Source: Fodinisporobacter ferrooxydans
GTDB taxonomy: Bacteria; Bacillota; Bacilli; Tumebacillales; MYW30-H2
Length of the DNA: 64,000 bases
Direction of reading: 5' to 3'
Assembly (NCBI RefSeq): GCF_022818495.1
Contig: NZ_CP089291.1
Coordinates: 1,107,536-1,171,535 of the forward strand
The notes under the pieces are model-generated. The model did not search any database, was not told the DNA's origin, and saw nothing but the letters and a program-made list of their open reading frames with translations. The first letter of the stretch is position 1. Every line of letters starts with the position of its first letter. A program made the position numbers and the translations under genes. Positions 55,840 to 64,000 of this stretch are shown piece after piece.

Positions 55840-56728
55840 AGATGATAGAGTTGCTATGGTCGATCACGATAGTGAGAAACTTTCTATTTCTAGGCAGGCA
55901 GAGTTACTCAGCCTGAATCGTTCGAGCCTTTACTACAACCCTGTGAGCGTCTCTGACGAGGAGATCCGTCTCCGGCGACGCATCGACGAGATATACACAG
56001 ATCGGCCAGTCTCAGGAAGTCGTTACATTACGGCGATCCTGCGGCGAGAGGGCTGGGCCATCAACCGCAAGCGTGTCGTACGCTGCATGAGGGAAATGGG
56101 GATTGCCGGTGTGAGCCCTGGTCCGAATCTGAGTAAACGGAACCTGGCCCACAAGATTTATCCCTATCTGCTTAGAGGCGTTAAGGCCAGTCACCCCAAT
56201 CATGTCTGGTCAATCGACATCACCTATATCCGCCTCAAGCGTGGATGGATGTATCTTGTCGCCGTGATTGACTTGTATTCCCGCTATATTGTGAGTTGGG
56301 AGTTGGACCAGACACTGGAGATCGACTTCGTGCTGAAGGCCACTCAGACGGCTTTGGGGCATGCGAAGCCAGAGATTTGGAACAGCGACCAAGGCAGTCA
56401 TTTCACCAGTCCACAGTACACGGATATACTCAAGCAAGCTGGCGTCCGAATTAGCATGGACGGAAAGAATCGAGCTGTGGATAATATCTTTATTGAAAGA
56501 TTTTGGCGAACGCTCAAGTACCAGGAAGTATACACAAAAGAATACGCCACACCACGGGAGGCGCGGGAATCAATCAGAAAATTCATATACAAGTACAATC
56601 ACGAACGGCCACACCAATCGCTCAACTATCACACGCCTGCTGAGATTTACCTGGATGGCATGAAACCTGAGGATCCGATTCCTACTTCTTCTCGGCAAAA
56701 TACATATTCAGGAAAGGAGATTGCTTAG
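55799..56728 (+). CDS. IS3-family transposase OrfB (integrase core)
   Basis: 309 residues of which the first few are an artefact of the slip site. HTH_21 region (YNPVSVSDEEIRLRRRIDEI), then the rve core: WSIDITYIRLKRGWMYLVAV (first Asp), WNSDQGSHFTSPQYTDIL (second Asp) and NIFIERFWRTLKYQEVY (Glu). Intact. Probably produced as OrfAB by frameshifting. Confidence 0.93.
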   Translation: MSGLKKNLASNRTRDDRVAMVDHDSEKLSISRQAELLSLNRSSLYYNPVSVSDEEIRLRRRIDEIYTDRPVSGSRYITAILRREGWAINRKRVVRCMREMGIAGVSPGPNLSKRNLAHKIYPYLLRGVKASHPNHVWSIDITYIRLKRGWMYLVAVIDLYSRYIVSWELDQTLEIDFVLKATQTALGHAKPEIWNSDQGSHFTSPQYTDILKQAGVRISMDGKNRAVDNIFIERFWRTLKYQEVYTKEYATPREARESIRKFIYKYNHERPHQSLNYHTPAEIYLDGMKPEDPIPTSSRQNTYSGKEIA

Positions 56729-56926
56729 CAACAAAGGGATAAAAGAAAACGAACAGGGGAAGCCGCTTCGCTCCTCCCCTCTGGCCTACGGCCATTCACC
56801 CCTCCCACTCCTCCTAAAAAGAGGATAGGGACAGGGAAAACTGGACTATAGCTTAGAGATTAAAAATTGTTGTCTTGACAAATGGGGCCATCATAGTAAA
56901 CTTCCCATAATTAAAACCTCTCTTAC

Positions 56927-59011
56927 CCCAACTTTTCACAATTTTTGCTCGATTTGAAGTAAAAACCGCTTTTTTATTGCCGAAAACCCTTGATTTTACT
57001 GGGTCCATTATTCAAAAACGTAAATGTAGTGACCTGATATATAAATAAATAATTTACTTTGTTTTCCTTTTTTGCTATACTTATAGATATGTTCATACGA
57101 CAAACATCTACCAAACATAAAAAATCGAATACCACCTATATTAAACATCAATTGGTCGAGTCCTACCGTACTGACAAAGGGCCGCGTCAGCGGGTTATTA
57201 TGGAATTGGGCACGCTTACGCTTCCAAAATCTTATTGGCGTAAACTGGCTGCTGAGTTGGAGTCTCGTTTAGCTGGGCAGGAGTCTCTCTTCGCTGCAGA
57301 CGCCACTATTGTCGAAGCCGCCGATACGGCGATGAAACATTACCATTTCGTTCAAACGAAGGCGCAAGAAAAGCAACAACGGCACGAGCAACGCGAGTTA
57401 GTGACGGTGGATCTGCAAAGTGTCTCATCTTCTGAGCACCGCTCGCTAGGCCCAGAACTGGTGGCGCATGCCTTTTGGGAGCGTCTTGAACTGAATCAAA
57501 TCCTTCAGGATTGCGGACTTTCTGCGAAACAGCAAGCCTTGGCTCAAGCCGTGGTCATCGGCCGACTCGTGGCACCTTCCAGTGATCTTGCATCTTGGAA
57601 CTGGCTTCGTAACCAAACTGCCTTAGTGGAGCTGCTGCCTGTCGATCTCTCTAACATCTGCAAAAATGCCGTATACGAGATTGCAGATATTCTGCTTGCG
57701 CAAAAGGACAGGATAGAGAAGGCGCTCAGAAATCAGGAAGCCCTTTTATTTCCGAGCCAGACGACGTTGTTTTTGTACGATTTGACCAACACCTATTTCG
57801 GGGGCCAGTGCAAGAACAATACGCTGGCCAAACGGGGCAAGTCTAAAGAACAACGTGCCGACCGACCACTGGTGACGCTAGCGCTCGTGGTGGATCAACG
57901 CGGTTTTCCAATCTTCAGCCGTATTTATGGGGGCAACCAGTCTGAACCGCAAACATTGCCGGAAATTCTGGAGCACTTTCACATACCGGAAGAGCCGCAT
58001 CTGTTTGCGCAGGAGCAGCCTACGATCGTCATGGATCGTGGGATTGCCACCAAAGAAACTATCCAGTTGCTCAAATCCTGCGGATATCCGTATCTGGTTG
58101 TCGAGCGTAGAGCTGTCGAGAAGGAGTATGTTCAGGAGTTCGAGCAGGTTAAAACTACGTTCGAACCCATTTGCCATGATAGTACCTCTGGTACGGTGTA
58201 TGTCAAAAAGCTTCCGTGGGAAAATGGATCGAGAGTACTCTGCTTGAGTACAGGACGCGAACAGAAAGAACAAGCAATAGATGCGCTTAAAGAAGAGCGC
58301 TTTCTGCAGGATCTTGGCCGCTTACAGGCTTCTGTCGCAAAAGGGAATATTCAGCTTGCCGAAAAGGTCGGTGAGCGAGTAAGCCGACTGAAAGAACGGT
58401 ATCCAAGCATCGCTTCTCACTATGACATCGTATTGCAACTGGATGATTCACGGAAGAAGGTAACAACTGTCACCTACTCCATGAAAGAAAGCCGCGCGAA
58501 GCGCCATACCCTGACGGGTTGTTACGTGATCGAAACGAGTCATCGGGACTTGGCGGCAACAGACATTTGGCGTCTATACACAACGCTCACACAAGTTGAG
58601 GAGGCGTTTCGTTCGATTAAGACGGATTTGGGCATGCGCCCAGTTTATCATCAGCAAAAGCGCAGGACGGAAGGTCATCTGTTTATTTCCGTTCTTGCGT
58701 ATCACCTGCTCATTTGTATCGAGAAAACACTGATCGAACAAGACGATCAACGTCGCTGGTCAACGGTGTGTAAAGCATTATCTACTCATCAACGCAGTAC
58801 GATCATTATCACAGATGATCAAGACCAGATTCACCACATTCGGGTTTCGAGTACGCCAGAGAGCGCTCATCAGGAAATCTATCGTTTACTCAATGTTAAG
58901 GATCCGCTCAAACGTAAACATAAGGTGGTAGCAAAAAGGTTGTAGTGACCGACAAAATTTTAAAAACACAATCAGATCAAGGCTTCGCGCGATTAAGTGA
59001 GGAAAGTTGGG
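56927..59011 (+). mobile_element. IS1634-family element
   Basis: Ends CCCAACTTT (56927) and AAAGTTGGG (ending 59011) are inverted. It contains one 618-codon transposase. Target duplication not clear. It starts 36 bp after the IS3 element. Confidence 0.7.
57089..58945 (+). CDS. IS1634-family transposase
   Basis: About 618 residues from MFIRQTSTKHKKSNTTYIKH. DDE core markers are TLFLYDLTNTYFGGQ (first Asp), TIVMDRGIATKETIQLL (second Asp) and YTTLTQVEEAFRSIKTDLGM (Glu), with the C-terminal HLFISVLAYHLL typical of IS1634. Full length and apparently intact. Confidence 0.93.
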   Translation: MFIRQTSTKHKKSNTTYIKHQLVESYRTDKGPRQRVIMELGTLTLPKSYWRKLAAELESRLAGQESLFAADATIVEAADTAMKHYHFVQTKAQEKQQRHEQRELVTVDLQSVSSSEHRSLGPELVAHAFWERLELNQILQDCGLSAKQQALAQAVVIGRLVAPSSDLASWNWLRNQTALVELLPVDLSNICKNAVYEIADILLAQKDRIEKALRNQEALLFPSQTTLFLYDLTNTYFGGQCKNNTLAKRGKSKEQRADRPLVTLALVVDQRGFPIFSRIYGGNQSEPQTLPEILEHFHIPEEPHLFAQEQPTIVMDRGIATKETIQLLKSCGYPYLVVERRAVEKEYVQEFEQVKTTFEPICHDSTSGTVYVKKLPWENGSRVLCLSTGREQKEQAIDALKEERFLQDLGRLQASVAKGNIQLAEKVGERVSRLKERYPSIASHYDIVLQLDDSRKKVTTVTYSMKESRAKRHTLTGCYVIETSHRDLAATDIWRLYTTLTQVEEAFRSIKTDLGMRPVYHQQKRRTEGHLFISVLAYHLLICIEKTLIEQDDQRRWSTVCKALSTHQRSTIIITDDQDQIHHIRVSSTPESAHQEIYRLLNVKDPLKRKHKVVAKRL

Positions 59012-59121
59012 CTAGGATACTTCCTCTCGTTGGTTATAGTGGTGCTTTAACCTTTGACAAGAGGCTCAAAGTATCTTTTTAATTTTTGAAAAAAATTTAT
59101 AGATTTGATCACTTTGGAAGA

Positions 59122-59364
59122 CGTGATAAACCTATGGAAAAAGCGTTTTCAAACAAGTTACTTTCTGTTTTCATGTTGAAAATACACACGGCATCGGCTG
59201 GGGTTTTCACGATGATTTGGCAAATTCTCACGCAGTTAAGGTGGATTTGATATTACTTTGCAGCTATCCGAGGGTTTGTTCTGCCAAAAAGATGCCCGGA
59301 CTGTAGGGGGAAGAGATGGCTGGCGGAGATGGGGATCGATGCAGATTTGGCAGAAGAGGAGTAA
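59122..59364 (+). pseudogene. remnant of a zinc-ribbon gene upstream of the CcbP-like gene
   Basis: One frame reads HVENTHGIGWGFHDDLANSH. A second frame, shifted near 59254, reads AAIRGFVLPKRCPDCRGKRW and ends in TAA directly at the ATG of the next gene. Together they look like the end of one frameshifted gene whose 5' part is missing beyond the IS1634 element. The family is not recognised. Confidence 0.35.
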
Positions 59365-59817
59365 ATGAAGAGAGATGTCTTCCGTAGGGTAAACATGAGG
59401 CGATGGAATGAAAATGTATGGAGAGAGGGAAAAATGGTGGAGCCATGGGAAAGACGCGTAGCCGACATTTTGGGTATCGATATCAACAGGAAGCAGGCAG
59501 GGGAAATATCTGCCGGACTTCCGGAAGTTAGCATGGACAACTTGGAAAGATATCAACTTTACTTGAAGCACAATTTAAATTTTCCTTTTGAAGCAACTTT
59601 TGACCTTGAGACGGGTCCTTTTGAAACGACTAGCCATCGGGTAAAAGTCATTGGATTGGAGGATATGATCGATGATTTTTACGGGTTACTATGTACGGCT
59701 AAAGAGGGAAGGCGTAAAAGGATTGTTGCCGTGGCAGAACCTTTGGTTTTAGCTAAAACGGATCCGAATTATCAATTGATTGATGATTATTTGAGTTGGT
59801 TTTGCAATTATCGGTAA
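59365..59817 (+). CDS. CcbP-like calcium-binding protein
   Basis: Up to 150 residues; the start is uncertain (ATG 59365 has GAGGAG 3 nt away, ATG 59434 has AGAGGGAAAA). The C-terminal 80 residues match the CcbP pattern: LNFPFEATFDLETGPF, HRVKVIGLEDMIDDFYGLLC, and the acidic end LIDDYLSWFCNYR. CcbP is a small acidic Ca2+-binding protein described in cyanobacteria. Apparently intact, but stranded between insertion sequences. Confidence 0.65.
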   Translation: MKRDVFRRVNMRRWNENVWREGKMVEPWERRVADILGIDINRKQAGEISAGLPEVSMDNLERYQLYLKHNLNFPFEATFDLETGPFETTSHRVKVIGLEDMIDDFYGLLCTAKEGRRKRIVAVAEPLVLAKTDPNYQLIDDYLSWFCNYR

Positions 59818-60180
59818 TATATTGTAATCTAATTGACTAATCGTTGAATGATGATGCCCTATCAGTTTGTGTGGGCAGAGGCATACTCAGCTAAAGAAAG
59901 CTACATATAGCCCAGCGATGTATGGGGACTGTTCTTCTACGAAATGTAATAATAGAATAGGAACTATAAATGAGTAAATTAGCTTCCATTTTTCTTACAA
60001 TTAAATAAAAAATAGAGACATTTGCTTCCTTCTATGGTATAGATAAGTCACCATAACAATATCACACCAGGAGCAATTCCTGTAATGAAGTAATTTAAGC
60101 TTTGAACGAAAAAAGCACCTCTTGTATACTAGGAAACGTTCGACGCAGAACAATACCTACATACGAAAAGAGGCGCTCAC

Positions 60181-61479
60181 ATGAAGTATAAGACGAAGCA
60201 GAAACAGAATCAACGGATTACAAGAATTACCGAGAACACATTGGTGGTTGGAGCTGACATCGCAAAGAAGATACACGTAGCTCGAGCTGTGGATTTCCGT
60301 GGAATTGAGCTTGGGAAGGACTGTGTGTTTCACAACGACCAGGAAGGGCTGACGAAGCTGGCAGCGTGGATGAAGGAGCTTGGCCGAATTCATGAGAAAA
60401 CAGACATTATATTCGGCATTGAACCGACTGGACACTACTGGTTCCCGTTAGCGGCGTTTTTGAAGGAGCAAGGCATTCAGGTTGTTGTTGTCAATCCGCA
60501 TCATGTGAACAAGAGCAAGGAGCTCGAGGACAACTCACAGACCAAAAGCGACTACAAGGATGCAAAAGTCATTGCCGACCTCATTCGGAATGGAAAGTAC
60601 TCAGAACCTAACTTACCGACCAAGGAATACGCAGAATTACGCATTCTGATGAATCTTCGCGAGAAGGTCATGGTGAGCTTGATTCAAGTGAAAACACGGA
60701 TCACAAACTGGTTTGACCGCTACTTTCCAGAGTATCCACAGGTATTTAAGGACTGGGAAGGGAAAGCGTCCCTCATGACCATGCGTCAGTTTCCAACTCC
60801 AGAGGAGATTGTCTCCGTAGGCGCCAGAGGCGTTCTCTCACATTGGAAGACGGAAATCAAGCGTGGGGTGGGCATTAAGAGAGCGGAGCAGCTCTATGCG
60901 ACCGCAACGGCTTCCATCGGGCTTACCGAGGGACTGGCAGCGGCTCGAATCGAGCTGACTATCTTGCTGCAGCAGTACGATCTGTATGGCAAGCAGGAAG
61001 AAACCATTATGGCGCAAGTCTTGCAGATTCTTGAGAAGATCCCCGGAACTCGGCAGATGCTGAGCATCCCAGGGGTTGGTGTTCTGACCGTCGCCGGTTT
61101 CCTAGCGGAGGTTGGCGATCTCAACAACTATGATCACGGACAGCAAATCATCCGCTTGGCTGGACTGAATTTGACTGAGAATAGTTCTGGAAAACGGAAG
61201 GGGAAAACGGGGATCAGCAAGCGGGGTCGTTCTCGATTAAGAGGCATCTTGTTTCGCGCCATGCTACCGATGGTGGCCAAAAACGAAGAATTTAAAGAGC
61301 TGCACAAGTATTACACGACACGTAGTCAGAATCCGTTAAAAAAGAAGCAGTCGATCATCGCCTTATGTGGAAAACTGGTTCGCGTACTTTATACATTGGG
61401 GACAAAGCAGAAAGAGTATAACGCAAACGATGTACTGGGGCCAGTCCGACAAGCCCAGCTACAACAAAGTGCAGCATAA
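60181..61479 (+). CDS. IS110-family (DEDD) transposase
   Basis: 432 residues. The N-terminal DEDD domain has VVGADIAKKIHVARAVD (first Asp), IIFGIEPTGHYW (Glu) and DYKDAKVIADLI (Asp-x2-Asp). The C-terminal Transposase_20 region is ISIPGVG-like (MLSIPGVGVLTVAGFLAEVG) with the Ser nucleophile region NLTENSSGKRKGKTGISKRG. Intact. IS110 elements use a structured RNA from their flank as a bispecific guide; the long 3' flank here is the candidate. Confidence 0.95.
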   Translation: MKYKTKQKQNQRITRITENTLVVGADIAKKIHVARAVDFRGIELGKDCVFHNDQEGLTKLAAWMKELGRIHEKTDIIFGIEPTGHYWFPLAAFLKEQGIQVVVVNPHHVNKSKELEDNSQTKSDYKDAKVIADLIRNGKYSEPNLPTKEYAELRILMNLREKVMVSLIQVKTRITNWFDRYFPEYPQVFKDWEGKASLMTMRQFPTPEEIVSVGARGVLSHWKTEIKRGVGIKRAEQLYATATASIGLTEGLAAARIELTILLQQYDLYGKQEETIMAQVLQILEKIPGTRQMLSIPGVGVLTVAGFLAEVGDLNNYDHGQQIIRLAGLNLTENSSGKRKGKTGISKRGRSRLRGILFRAMLPMVAKNEEFKELHKYYTTRSQNPLKKKQSIIALCGKLVRVLYTLGTKQKEYNANDVLGPVRQAQLQQSAA

Positions 61480-61589
61480 AATAAAAAATAGAACACGTAT
61501 CAACAGCTTAGTATCTGGTTTTTAATAAATGAAATATCCACAACTGGATATTTCACAAATTCAACATTATCAACAAACTGAAAACTCGA

Positions 61590-61800
61590 TTATTCAGATG
61601 TGCACAACTTTGACAACGGAAGCACCGGAGAAGCCGAAGGATTTTATCCATAAGGGCAACGACCCAGTCGAGGAGCAAGAATCGGCCTCCACCCCTTGAG
61701 AGGTAGAACGAAGGAATGTAAGGGCATAGACCCAGCGTGACATGGGAGGGTAAACCCCGAGGGAGAACGTGGAGATCCACTGTGCGATCATACCATTTTA
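61590..61800 (+). ncRNA. candidate structured guide (bridge/seek) RNA region of the IS110 element
   Basis: About 200 nt after the transposase with no credible ORF, rich in G-runs and purine loops (GGAGAAGCCGAAGG, CACCCCTTGAGAGGT, GGGAGGGTAAACCCCGAGGG). It has no homology visible to the rest of the window. Position 3' of the gene would fit the IS1111-type layout. Limits are approximate. No structure was computed. Confidence 0.45.
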
Positions 61801-61969
61801 TCCACAGTTTGGAAATCAAGACTTTCAAGCCCTATTCCTGCCACCGGCTCTTACAGAAAAAAATGTATTGAATTCAATTTTCATCCAATATCCTCAAGGT
61901 GTCAAAGTTGTAAAACTAAGAATGAGCGAGAAAACAGGAGAAAACATTACTTTATAGTGGGAGGAAACA

Positions 61970-63160
61970 ATGTCTTATACAGCTATCCTACCAGAGCACG
62001 AAGCAATAATCAATTTCTTAAAAAGCCGTAGGCTATCCTTATATGTTTCAAAGCCTGCCTTGCGGCATATTCAAGAATTTTTTATTGCAGCTACCGCGAA
62101 AGGGTATCGTGGTAAAGTGGTAGATATAGCGGAATGGAGTTCCTGTCATCGAACATCCATTGGACACTTTCTCTCGGATGGAGTTTGGGACGAATCGTAT
62201 ATCCAAAGACTTGTAAAAAAAGAATCACTTTCCTTTGTTTTGTCTCATGGCAAGCATACCGAACAGCCTATTTTTGTGATTCATGATGATACGGTTAGTA
62301 AGAAGACAAAGCCTTCGTCACAGGCAAAACACCCAATCGAACAAACAGACGATCATCATTCCCACTTAAAAGGAAAAACCGTTTGGGGCCATCAAGTTCA
62401 GGCTACGATTGTTCAATGTGGAGAACATTCTCTCATTCATGATATTCACCGTTATGATAAATCAAGCCAAAGTAAAATGGATGATGCTTGTGATTTGGCA
62501 AAATCCATGCCGATTCCACCACATTCCGGTTATGCATTGGTCGATTCATGGTATACATGCCCGAAACTTATCAATGCTTACGCAGAGCGAGGATACCATC
62601 TGATTGGTGCACTCAAAACAAACCGCATTGTCTATCCTAAAGGGATTCGAGTTCCAATTAGCACCTTCGCATCGTATGTGACCAAACAGGACGTTTGCCT
62701 CGTGACCGTAAACGGATCTGCCTATTGGGTGTATCGATATGAAGGAGCTTTAAATAGCATTGAGAATGCAGTGGTCCTCCTTTGCTGGTCATTGGATGCG
62801 TTTCAAAATCCAAAAGCATTACATGCGTTTCTGTGTACAGATGTATCCTTAGAGACACAAACAATCCTTGATTATTATAGTCACCGTTGGCCGATTGAGA
62901 TTTTCTTTCGGCAAACGAAACAAAATCTAGGTTTTGATGGATATCAAGTTCGTTCCATTCGTGCAATCGAACGACTTTGGATACTCCTTTCATTTACACA
63001 TTTATATTGCACGATCGGTTTAGGTCAGCCTTCAAAATTTGGCGATGGACTTATAATGGTACGAAAGCAAGTAAAAGTGGACTACGTCCAATGGATTTAT
63101 GAATCTGCAAAGAATCAAGTACCTATTGAAACCGTTTTGCAACATTTAAAACTGGCCTAA
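61970..63160 (+). CDS. DDE transposase of IS copy 2 (IS4/IS701-like), intact
   Basis: 396 residues; the undamaged form of the gene split at 43915-46821. Markers: FVIHDDTVSKKTKPSSQAKH (first Asp pair), YALVDSWYTCPKLINAYAER (second Asp) and RWPIEIFFRQTKQNLGFDGY (Glu, Y-x2-R-W-P-I-E type signature). The ATG has GTGGGAGG upstream, supplied near the junction with the IS110-containing insertion. Codons 3-7 differ from the other copy. Confidence 0.92.
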   Translation: MSYTAILPEHEAIINFLKSRRLSLYVSKPALRHIQEFFIAATAKGYRGKVVDIAEWSSCHRTSIGHFLSDGVWDESYIQRLVKKESLSFVLSHGKHTEQPIFVIHDDTVSKKTKPSSQAKHPIEQTDDHHSHLKGKTVWGHQVQATIVQCGEHSLIHDIHRYDKSSQSKMDDACDLAKSMPIPPHSGYALVDSWYTCPKLINAYAERGYHLIGALKTNRIVYPKGIRVPISTFASYVTKQDVCLVTVNGSAYWVYRYEGALNSIENAVVLLCWSLDAFQNPKALHAFLCTDVSLETQTILDYYSHRWPIEIFFRQTKQNLGFDGYQVRSIRAIERLWILLSFTHLYCTIGLGQPSKFGDGLIMVRKQVKVDYVQWIYESAKNQVPIETVLQHLKLA

Positions 63161-63216
63161 CGGCAGTCTATACTTTTTTATTGTATAAATTTGTAAGCGT
63201 TTTTGCTCGTTTATAG

Positions 63217-63464
63217 TTACTTTAATAGAAATAGCTGCGACTATTGACGGCACAAGTGGTGGAGATTTCTCAAGAGAAACAAAATCTGCAGCTTTTATCC
63301 GCGAAGCGATTTCTGGAATCCCTAAGTGCGCTCTGTGTGGAGGATATCTTCACAAGAACTCTATATCCATAGACCATGTGGTAAGACGCCAAGATGGGGG
63401 GACTAATGCGGCTGATAATGCTCAACTCGCACACCCTTATTGTAACTCTTCTATAAAAAATTGA
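63217..63464 (+). pseudogene. C-terminal fragment of an HNH endonuclease gene
   Basis: From the IS end the frame reads TLIEIAATIDGTSGGDFSRE, then an HNH core KCALCGGYLHKNSISIDHVV and LAHPYCNSS to a TGA at 63464. This is the end of an HNH/DUF262-like nuclease. The 5' part is absent on the other side of IS copy 2. Truncated by the insertion. Confidence 0.65.
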
Positions 63465-63656
63465 ATTAAAAACTCTGGCTCTACCTGTCACGTAGGGCCT
63501 TCTAGTGATAACATGTTAGAAGAAATTGATCGCCTCTAGGTAGTTTTATGCTATATCTCCGCCCCTCCATCGCCTTTTTGACGGGACTTTTTCCTTCTGT
63601 GTGGCTCAAAGGGAAGCCCCAGCCAACCGAGCCGTTTCAAGCCCTTCTCTCGCTTC

Positions 63657-63700
63657 CCCAGCAAAAAAATTCGCCGTTACTTGTGATACGGTTCACCGTA
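63657..63700. repeat. 44-bp direct repeat, right copy
   Basis: Begins CCCAGCAAAAAAATTCGCCG and is 42/44 identical to 41976-42019. The second hairpin arm present at the left copy is missing here. The remaining part of 63465-63717 shows no gene. Confidence 0.7.
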
Positions 63701-63717
63701 TTGTACCTAAGTGAGGT

Positions 63718-63996
63718 TTATTTTTTTATGGCCTCAGACAAATCTGATAAAAACTCTTCGATTTGATTTAAGTTCTCTTTTTCCCATAAATCATAAAATA
63801 TATCAACTACTGTGCTGAAATCCTTATGCGTTTTATTTGCAAGTTCTATTAACCAATCATGATATTCTATTCCTTGAACTTTAGCTAATAGTATTCTTAA
63901 TTCATGCTCACCAAGGCTTAATTTTAAACTTAGCTCATTAAAGTAGATTCTTGTTAATTTTTGAAACTGCTCTTCTAGACTAATCTCTCCAGGCAA
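63718..63996 (-). CDS. helical protein of unknown function (probably partial at window edge)
   Basis: 92 codons or more, all helical, with an acidic C-terminus (NQIEEFLSDLSEAIKK). The TTG at 63996 lies at the end of the window, so the start may be further right. No family recognised. Confidence 0.5.
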   Translation of the reverse strand: MPGEISLEEQFQKLTRIYFNELSLKLSLGEHELRILLAKVQGIEYHDWLIELANKTHKDFSTVVDIFYDLWEKENLNQIEEFLSDLSEAIKK

Positions 63997-64000
63997 AAAA

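Larger units (their letters stand above)
55492..56890 (+). mobile_element. IS3-family element
   Basis: Ends TGGTCCCCA (55492) and TGGGGCCA (ending 56890) are imperfect inverted repeats. Two overlapping ORFs with a poly-A slip site lie inside. Length 1399 bp. No target duplication could be read. Confidence 0.8.
59964..63216 (+). mobile_element. DDE insertion sequence copy 2 (IS4/IS701-like), leader interrupted by an IS110-family element
   Basis: The left end CTATAAATGAGTAAA and about 110 bp of leader (59964-60080) align with the leader of copy 1. The right end is TTTGCTCGTTTATAG at 63202-63216. The excess over copy 1 is about 1.9 kb, accounted for by an IS110-family gene and its flanks, between the leader and the transposase gene. 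Confidence 0.78.

Noticed and set aside
55486-59045. TTATAGTGGT present on both sides of the IS3/IS1634 block as a possible duplication
   Set aside because: The right copy is about 20 bp away from the IS1634 end and the downstream text does not continue the AlbA domain; probably chance.

Overview
The window looks like chromosomal DNA of a spore-forming member of the Bacilli, probably from the Alicyclobacillaceae/Paenibacillaceae side. This is an inference from several signs: strong GGAGG-type ribosome sites, frequent TTG/GTG starts, a CIRCE operator, a sporulation-type sensor kinase, GlnRS, an S-layer (SLH) protein, a YtrA-type GntR/ABC operon, and Bacilli-type families such as CBO0543 and MpsC (DUF2294). 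I saw no rRNA, tRNA or CRISPR.

Layout. 1-22 kb is ordinary core genome: a cysteine-type formate dehydrogenase divergent from a formate/nitrite channel, GlnRS, a chemoreceptor, a CPA2 antiporter with a TrkA regulatory tail, an MpsC protein downstream of a PAS histidine kinase, YceI, an L,D-transpeptidase overlapping a second chemoreceptor, an M15 peptidase, HSP90 under CIRCE control, and a GntR/ABC/exported-protein operon. 22-33.4 kb is accessory: a membrane protein, a TIM-barrel protein, SRPBCC/ArsR genes, an AbiEii-type toxin/antitoxin pair, a LacI-controlled DapA-like/MFS cluster, VOC genes, two copies of a 155-bp MITE with 5-bp target duplications, dispersed palindromes and a scar of fused gene fragments. 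33.7-41.3 kb holds a 1211-residue RCC1-propeller/SLH surface protein divergent from a BTAD-type regulator, followed by a 12-TM protein fused to a SpoIIE-type PP2C phosphatase.

41.3-64 kb is a decayed, insertion-dense island. It has a gene with an in-frame stop, a retropepsin-like gene frameshifted at its catalytic motif, and a stack of nested mobile elements. One DDE IS (43859-46939) is split by an IS1380-family element. An IS4-type element (46972-54371) contains a group II intron, whose reverse transcriptase is split by a 3.0-kb serine-recombinase transposon. Then come a truncated AlbA/Schlafen-type gene, IS3 and IS1634 elements, a CcbP-like gene, and a second copy of the first IS whose leader is interrupted by an IS110-family element with a long structured-looking 3' region. 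Copies of a 44-bp direct repeat lie at both sides of this island.

The most notable observation is the serine-recombinase transposon (DUF5372 - DUF6788 - large serine recombinase). Its right end carries a ribosome site and ATG, and its left end carries the body of the first ORF without a start signal. Joining the ends at the inferred GG core would create an in-frame gene and a symmetric attachment site, which suggests that the first gene is properly translated only from the excised circle.
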